Source of the DNA: Pelagadaptatus aseana
GTDB taxonomy: Bacteria > Pseudomonadota > Gammaproteobacteria > Pseudomonadales > Cellvibrionaceae
Direction: 5' to 3'
NCBI GenBank assembly: GCA_040365065.1
Contig: BAABNI010000013.1
Span: 1-64,000, forward strand
Length of the DNA stretch: 64,000 bases
The notes beneath the pieces were generated by a model. It did no database searches. It was not told the DNA's origin and saw nothing but the letters and a program-made list of their open reading frames with translations. This document shows positions 59,347-64,000 of the stretch, in pieces (position 1 is the first letter of the stretch; each line of letters starts with the position of its first letter). Both the position numbers and the translations under genes were made by a program.

Positions 59347-59787
59347 TCAATTGCGGTAAACGATGGTTTGCTGGGCTTTGCCCACCAACTCACCGTCTTG
59401 ATTGGTGTAGGCGCTTTCCAGCACGATAAACTCCAGTGCGCCGCCTTTCTTGTCGAACATATCCAGAATCTTGCTGGTCTGGGTAATGGTGTCGCCGGCG
59501 TAGATCTGGCCGATGTATTCGAAGTCCTGGGCACCGTGCAACACGCGGCCCAGATCCATTTCCAACAGGCTCAGCATGGGCAGGAATTCAGGCGCATCCA
59601 GATCCACCGACATCATAAACGTCGGCGGCGCAGGCAGTGCTTTAAAACCGGCTGCGCGAGCGGCCTCTTCGTCGGTGTAAACCGGGTTGGTTTCACCAAT
59701 GGCCTTGGCAAAAAACTTCAGGCGACCCTTTTCAATATCCACGGAAAACGAGGGAAACTCGTGACCGATTTTGCTGCGATCTAACAT
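59347..59787 (-). CDS. MaoC N-terminal-type hot-dog protein, probable non-catalytic half
   Basis: A 146-residue hot-dog protein of the MaoC_dehydrat_N (FAS1-like dehydratase) type: ETNPVYTDEEAARAAG and ALPAPPTF are characteristic. The catalytic Asp-His dyad is replaced: the site reads NPVY rather than DxNPxH, so it would serve as substrate-binding partner to the next protein. ATG 59787 is preferred over TTG 59793. It is 121 nt from the thiolase gene, and a palindromic repeat element occupies that gap. Confidence 0.85.
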   Translation of the reverse strand: MLDRSKIGHEFPSFSVDIEKGRLKFFAKAIGETNPVYTDEEAARAAGFKALPAPPTFMMSVDLDAPEFLPMLSLLEMDLGRVLHGAQDFEYIGQIYAGDTITQTSKILDMFDKKGGALEFIVLESAYTNQDGELVGKAQQTIVYRN

Positions 59788-59809
59788 AATCAAAATTCTC
59801 TAATTCCGG

Positions 59810-59891
59810 GTCATTGCGAAGAATGAAATGATGAAGCAATCTCCTGACGGATAGTCCTGATACAAAAGATTGCTTCGTGGATCGCAATGAC
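59810..59891. repeat. Palindromic repeat element, REP/MITE-like
   Basis: GTCATTGCGA and GAAGCAATCT on the left (59810-59842) reappear inverted on the right as AGATTGCTTCG...TCGCAATGAC (59868-59891). The outer and inner arms are separated by short non-matching parts, so it folds as a long imperfect hairpin. Elements with the same arm words (CATTGCGA, GAAGCAATC) are scattered in many bacterial genomes. It sits in the gap between the thiolase and MaoC genes. Confidence 0.75.
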
Positions 59892-59907
59892 GAATTAATC
59901 GATAGAC

Positions 59908-61080
59908 TTAAACTGCCTTGTACATGGTGACAACCGCTGCACCACCCAGACCCAGGTTGTGCTGCAGCGCCACTTTGGCACCTTGAACCTGACGCTTGTC
60001 AGCGGTACCGCGCAGCTGATGAACCAGCTCGTAGCACTGAGCCAGACCGGTGGCACCCAGCGGGTGGCCCTTGGACATCAGACCACCGGACGGGTTAACC
60101 ACAAACTTACCGCCGTAGGTGTTGTCGCCGTCAGCAACAAACTTAGTGGCTTCACCTTCGCCACACAGGCCCAGACCTTCGTAGGTGATAACTTCGTTGG
60201 TGGTAAAGCAATCGTGCAGTTCAACCACGTCAACTTCTTCCACGCCGATACCGGCCTGCTCGGTTACTGAAGCAATAGCGCGCTGGGTCATACCGGCACC
60301 GACCAAGGCAATGGGATCAACCCAGGTATCAGGAGTATCGGTAGTCATGGCCTGACCCACGATCTCAACACCGTTGCTGATGCCGTGTTTCTTGGCGAAA
60401 GCTTCGCTGACAATTACCGCAGCACCGGCACCACAGGTAGGCGGACAGCACATAAAGCGGGTCAGGTAGTCCATGTAAACCACTTTCGCGTCCAGTACTT
60501 CCTGCTCGGTCAGCGGTGTGTTCAGCAGCGAGTAGGGATTGTTCAGAGCGTGGTTACGGGTCTTAACGGAAACCTTGGCGAACAGATCGGAAGTGGCACC
60601 GTACTTTTCCATATAGTAGTGACCGGCGGCACCGAAGCAGCGCAATGCCAGAGGCGCATCCGGGTAGCCTTTGTCATCCAGTACTTTCAGGAAACCATCA
60701 AACGGTGACTCGCGATCGTCCCAGTGAGAACCCAGCGCACCGGGCTGCATTTCTTCAAAACCAAACGCCAAAGCACACTCAACCGCACCGGACTGCACCG
60801 CCTGACGGGCCAGGAACAGTGCAGAAGAACCGGTAGAACAGTTGTTGTTGACGTTTACAAACGGCATGCCCACCTGAAAAGCATCGTACAGGGCGTGCTG
60901 GCCACAACAGGAGTCACCGTAAACGTAACCACCGAAGGCCTGCTCAATCAGTTTGGGATCGATACCGGCTTCCTTTACAGCACCTTTAATAGCCGTGGAC
61001 GCCATCACGCGATACGGCTCGGACTGACCCGGCTTGGCGAATTTGACCATATCGACGCCGGCAACAATTGCTTTACTCAT
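59908..61080 (-). CDS. SCP-x-type thiolase
   Basis: A 390-residue thiolase of the lipid-transfer/SCP-x type that splits 3-oxoacyl-CoA (or makes C-C bonds). The nucleophilic cysteine is in NNNCSTGSSAL (about 82), with HDCF (near 306) and GHPLGATG near the C-terminus completing the active site. Such thiolases act in side-chain degradation of sterols or branched acids as well as in fatty acid degradation; this alone does not indicate sterols. ATG 61080 follows AGGAGA; a TTG upstream was rejected. First gene of the leftward cluster and divergent from an SDR gene. Confidence 0.91.
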   Translation of the reverse strand: MSKAIVAGVDMVKFAKPGQSEPYRVMASTAIKGAVKEAGIDPKLIEQAFGGYVYGDSCCGQHALYDAFQVGMPFVNVNNNCSTGSSALFLARQAVQSGAVECALAFGFEEMQPGALGSHWDDRESPFDGFLKVLDDKGYPDAPLALRCFGAAGHYYMEKYGATSDLFAKVSVKTRNHALNNPYSLLNTPLTEQEVLDAKVVYMDYLTRFMCCPPTCGAGAAVIVSEAFAKKHGISNGVEIVGQAMTTDTPDTWVDPIALVGAGMTQRAIASVTEQAGIGVEEVDVVELHDCFTTNEVITYEGLGLCGEGEATKFVADGDNTYGGKFVVNPSGGLMSKGHPLGATGLAQCYELVHQLRGTADKRQVQGAKVALQHNLGLGGAAVVTMYKAV

Positions 61081-61177
61081 TTCCAATCTCCTGTCTTGAG
61101 AAACTTGGCCCGGGGTTATCCCGCAGCGATGGCAACACTATGCGCCAGCGTCGAAATGGAATGAATGTGCGGAAATA

Positions 61178-61190
61178 ACAAGCGACTTGT
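61178..61190. promoter_or_regulatory. Palindrome in the thiolase/SDR intergenic region
   Basis: ACAAG (61178-61182) and CTTGT (61186-61190) around CGA. It lies in the 278-bp region between the divergent thiolase and SDR starts and is a candidate operator for a shared regulator. Confidence 0.35.
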
Positions 61191-61358
61191 CGAATTTGCT
61201 CGTTTTAAAAAGCTGATACATTTAGACAATTTCAAAGGTAATACCAGAACATTCCCTCCCTGTTTAACTCCATGCAGAATGGCCTCGTTCTAACCGGCAA
61301 GCCCAATGGCGCCGGTATTAATTCGCAAATATTCCCCAGAAAATCGAAGGAGATCAGG

Positions 61359-62123
61359 ATGGAATTGCAAGGTAAGGTTGTTGCCATCACCGGTGGTGGT
61401 AAAGGTATTGGTCGTTCTATTGCGGTACGTCTGGCCAAGCAAGGGGTCAAACTGGCGCTGCTGGATTTGGACGATGCCGCCATGGCTGAAACCGTTCAGC
61501 TGGTTGCTGACGCCGGTTCTGAAGCACGCCCGTACAACTGTAACGTTGCTGACGAAGCCACTGTTGAAGCCACCTTTAATCAGATCGTTGCCGATTTCGG
61601 CGCCATCCACGGTCTGGTAAACAACGCTGGCATTTTGCGTGACGCCACTCTGATCAAGGTAAAAGACGGCAAGGTCGTTAAGAAAATGACTGGCGACAAC
61701 TACAGCCTGGTGGTTGACGTTCACATGAAAGGCGCCTTCCTGTGTGCCCGTGAAGCCGCTGCCCACATGGTAGAAGGTGGTGTGGAAGAAGGCGTTATCA
61801 TCAATATGGCCTCCATCGCTTATCACGGCAACTTCGGCCAATCCAACTACTCCGCCGCCAAAGCCGGTATCGTTGCTCAGAGCAAAGTATGGGCGAAAGA
61901 GCTGGGTCGCTATAACATCCGCTCCATGGCCATTGCTCCAGGCACCATCGAGACCGACCTGCTGCGCACCATGCCTCCGGAGGCACTGGACAAGCTCGCT
62001 GCCATGGTTCCCCTCAAGCGCATCGGTGACGTGGACAACATCGCCCAGACCGTGCAGCACATTCTGGAAAACAATTACCTGTCCGGCGATGTGATTGAAG
62101 TATCCGGTGCTGTGACTCTGTAA
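61359..62123 (+). CDS. Short-chain dehydrogenase/reductase, FabG-like
   Basis: A 254-residue classical SDR: cofactor loop TGGGKGIG (about 10-17), NNAG, catalytic SIAYHGNFGQSNYSAAKAG (Tyr-xxx-Lys), and the C-terminal LSGDVIEVSG. It is probably a 3-hydroxyacyl-CoA dehydrogenase that completes the cluster across the promoter region: dehydrogenase, hydratase, SDR, thiolase. ATG 61359 is set by AAGGAG; a longer in-frame start at 61272 was rejected. It has its own terminator downstream. Confidence 0.9.
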   Translation: MELQGKVVAITGGGKGIGRSIAVRLAKQGVKLALLDLDDAAMAETVQLVADAGSEARPYNCNVADEATVEATFNQIVADFGAIHGLVNNAGILRDATLIKVKDGKVVKKMTGDNYSLVVDVHMKGAFLCAREAAAHMVEGGVEEGVIINMASIAYHGNFGQSNYSAAKAGIVAQSKVWAKELGRYNIRSMAIAPGTIETDLLRTMPPEALDKLAAMVPLKRIGDVDNIAQTVQHILENNYLSGDVIEVSGAVTL

Positions 62124-62190
62124 CCGAGTCCCTTACCTGAGCACTCTCGGTTGCTTGCCATTCGACTGTTTGCCATCGACCGAGAAACCA

Positions 62191-62220
62191 AAGGCGCACG
62201 CTTCAACGTGCGCCTTTTTT
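62191..62220 (+). terminator. Rho-independent terminator of the SDR gene
   Basis: GGCGCACG (62193-62200) pairs with CGTGCGCC (62207-62214) around CTTCAA and is followed by six T. It lies 70 nt after the SDR stop and is also downstream of the convergent SbmA-type gene. Confidence 0.88.
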
Positions 62221-62349
62221 ATTTACAGGGATGTAATGGCAGTTATTTGCTCCTGCAATAACTGCACTTCCACCATCCATGGTGGTCGTATCTCGCGAGA
62301 GGCAGGAAGCCGGCAGCGACGATTCCCTCAGTGGCAACAGCAACCGATA

Positions 62350-63351
62350 TCAGGCGCTGGTTCCAAGCTCGTGACTGTCGTCGGCCCCGATCTGCTTTTC
62401 AAAGGCATTCAGTCGCTTATAGATCGACATCAGCTCGACGATCGTAGCCCAGGAATGCACCAGATACTGGAAGGAATCCTCCACCTTGCTGAACGCCCGA
62501 ATCACTTGTTGCAGCACACCCAGGGTGATGGCACCGGCGACAATGGTGGGCGCCATCGCAATGTAGGGAATGATCACCGAGAACTGAATGTAGGACCACT
62601 TGGCGATATCGAAATACAGGTAATGCTTGTAGAGGTTGAAGTAATTCTTGCGAACATTGCCATAGAGCTCGCGAACTGTGGGAGGATCGGCACGATTGGC
62701 CTGATCTTCACCGAGCACCAGTTCTTTGCGGTACGCCGCCTCCACCATCTGGTTCTTGAATTCCAAACCGGGCAACTTGATGCCGACAATGGCCAGCAGC
62801 ACCGTGCCAAAGGTGGCCGATACGATGGCCACAAACACCAGCGCCTGATCCACGGCACCAATCCAGGGCAGCTCCGTCACATGTTCACTGAGCCCCCACA
62901 GGATGGGCAAAAAGGCAATGAGGGTCATCACCGAGCGAATAAAGGCCACGCCCAGCCCCTCCATGATTTTGGCAAACCGCATGGTGTCTTCCTGCACCCG
63001 CTGCGCGGCGCCTTCAATATGCCGAATTCCGGGCCAATTTTGCATATAGTAATCGTTCATGGCGGTACGCCAGCGGAACACATAGTGACGAATGTAGAAC
63101 TCCAGAATCACCGCCACCACGATGTAGGTACCGGCAATACCGGCAAAGGTGAGCAGATAACCCAGAAATTCCTCAAAGGTCACGACGCCGGGCTCCGTCA
63201 GCGCCTTTTGAATGGTGTCGTAGAAGCCACCGAACCACTCATTGATTTTGACGTCCAACTGCACCTTGTACCAGGTCACACCGAAAATGATGATGGTGCC
63301 GAGCAAAGACCAGTGGAGCCATTTTTTATTCAGAAAGAAGGATTTAAACAT
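62350..63351 (-). CDS. SbmA/BacA-type peptide transporter
   Basis: A 333-residue inner-membrane protein with the SbmA/BacA family pattern: NEWFGGFYDTIQKAL (residues about 36-50), a TM-rich core, RWRTAMNDYYMQNW, HIEGAAQRVQEDT, and the C-terminal VEDSFQYLVHSWATIVELMSIYKRL. SbmA and BacA are dimeric, proton-driven importers of peptide antibiotics (microcins, bleomycin-like and proline-rich peptides) that resemble ABC exporters without their ATPase. It is shorter than E. coli SbmA (about 406) and lacks any ATPase domain. It is convergent with the SDR gene and has no obvious regulator. Confidence 0.88.
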   Translation of the reverse strand: MFKSFFLNKKWLHWSLLGTIIIFGVTWYKVQLDVKINEWFGGFYDTIQKALTEPGVVTFEEFLGYLLTFAGIAGTYIVVAVILEFYIRHYVFRWRTAMNDYYMQNWPGIRHIEGAAQRVQEDTMRFAKIMEGLGVAFIRSVMTLIAFLPILWGLSEHVTELPWIGAVDQALVFVAIVSATFGTVLLAIVGIKLPGLEFKNQMVEAAYRKELVLGEDQANRADPPTVRELYGNVRKNYFNLYKHYLYFDIAKWSYIQFSVIIPYIAMAPTIVAGAITLGVLQQVIRAFSKVEDSFQYLVHSWATIVELMSIYKRLNAFEKQIGADDSHELGTSA

Positions 63352-63596
63352 CGGGGAAGTTCTTATTTATAATTCCATGGGGTTTATTGATCACGCTATT
63401 GCAATACCTGCCCCGCCAACCATAACAAATTTTCCCTGATATTTAAGGATTCTCAGCAAGCCCTGCTTAACCGGGAAACATTCAACTCAGGCGTTTTTTA
63501 AATAACAACGGCCTTCCACCTTGCCAACAGTCCATAGGGCATGGCAGGTGCTATGCTAAAGTTTCTGAAACAGCGCGAGCAACACTTTCCATCTCC

Positions 63597-64000
63597 ATGA
63601 AAAAAATACTGACGTTTTTGATACTGATCAGCCTGACATCCCAAGGCTTGGCTGACACATTCAAAAACACGGCCCGATATATTGCCGAAGAAGGGGCGTG
63701 GCCTTACATAATTAACGACGCGACTGGTATTTATGGTGTTTTGCCGGATTCAGTCTACGCGATCATGGCCTCGGCCGGCGTAGAAGTTTATGCTCAAACA
63801 GCCCCCAACCTCAGAAAAATATCTGAACTATTCAAACAAAAGGCCGACATAGCCACGATTCTCCTTGGCTATAAAGACATTGCAAAATCCGATTATCCGC
63901 CGTCCATGCATCTGTGCCCCGAACCAATATTGATGGTTGATGTGCACGCCGTATGGCACCCTGATTCGAATATCGACCCACACAAGACATACAATCTGGA
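63597..64000 (+). CDS. Solute-binding-type exported protein, cut by the window end
   Basis: The first 134 codons of a gene that runs off the right edge. A signal peptide (KKILTFLILISLTSQGLA, then DTF) is followed by a solute-binding-like start, ARYIAEEGAWPYIIND, and LRKISELFKQKADIATI, resembling the SBP_bac_3 class found at 45.0 and 48.8 kb. No ribosome-binding site stands out. The family call is moderate because only the first lobe is visible. Confidence 0.62.
   Translation, partial: MKKILTFLILISLTSQGLADTFKNTARYIAEEGAWPYIINDATGIYGVLPDSVYAIMASAGVEVYAQTAPNLRKISELFKQKADIATILLGYKDIAKSDYPPSMHLCPEPILMVDVHAVWHPDSNIDPHKTYNL

Noticed and set aside
59810..59891. CRISPR repeat or integron attC site
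   Set aside because: Single copy, no repeated spacer structure and no integrase nearby.
62155..63372. 405-codon plus-strand frame opposite the SbmA/BacA-type gene
   Set aside because: Composition and lack of motif point to an antisense shadow; the minus-strand gene has clear family motifs.

Overview
The window looks like chromosomal DNA of a free-living, probably marine gammaproteobacterium (Pseudomonadales/Cellvibrionales-like). The signs are a RimO-YjjV-CsdAE block, a rimI gene preceded by a psi-like DNA polymerase III gene, many chemoreceptors, ZrgA/ZigA/Zur zinc genes and a MaoC/thiolase fatty-acid module. GC looks to be a little above 50 % by eye; 45.0-48.1 kb looks AT-richer. No rRNA, tRNA, phage, IS or CRISPR was recognised.

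0-9.7 kb: elongation factor G with two downstream hairpins, a fatty acid desaturase, tcdA, two small conserved proteins, and the leftward set rimO-yjjV-csdAE, in which cysteine desulfurase and its SufE-type acceptor are one polypeptide.

9.7-21.4 kb: a zinc-starvation island. It holds the metallochaperone GTPase zigA with a DUF1826 gene, a histidine-rich repeat protein, a LolD/FtsX-type ABC pair divergent from a DUF3299 secreted protein, and a five-gene operon zrgA-zur-merC-like-hisI2-COG0523. Three 17-bp Zur-box-like palindromes sharing the right half TATCAT precede zigA, the ABC/DUF3299 pair and zrgA. A redox operon (doxX-yqjG-pirin) with a divergent LysR regulator (12.3-15.7 kb) sits inside the island and is probably separate.

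21.4-27.9 kb: a ParA-like ATPase, holD-like plus rimI, leuA with a complete attenuator leader (promoter, leucine-rich 29-residue peptide, terminator), a Tat-exported M15 peptidase whose frame is broken at a run of eight T, and a BASS-type transporter.

27.9-37.9 kb: signalling: a chemoreceptor, a YjiK-like protein, a solute-binding lipoprotein directly followed by a BarA-like hybrid kinase, a second chemoreceptor with a C-terminal sensor domain, and a pseudouridine synthase. 38.1-41.4 kb encodes a 2-oxo-acid dehydrogenase E1 alpha, E1 beta and an unusually short E2.

41.4-54.6 kb: small membrane and lipoproteins, GNAT, acetoacetyl-CoA synthetase, a duplicated solute-binding-type protein, a RimB-RimK fusion, a RibD-like reductase, a solute-binding protein, an SLC13 transporter, a chemoreceptor, an MJ1255-type glycosyltransferase and a PAP2 phosphatase. 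54.7-62.2 kb: an AraC regulator, a diguanylate cyclase and a beta-oxidation-like cluster (acyl-CoA dehydrogenase, two MaoC halves, SCP-x-type thiolase, divergent SDR). The window ends with an SbmA/BacA-type transporter and the start of a solute-binding gene cut by the window edge.
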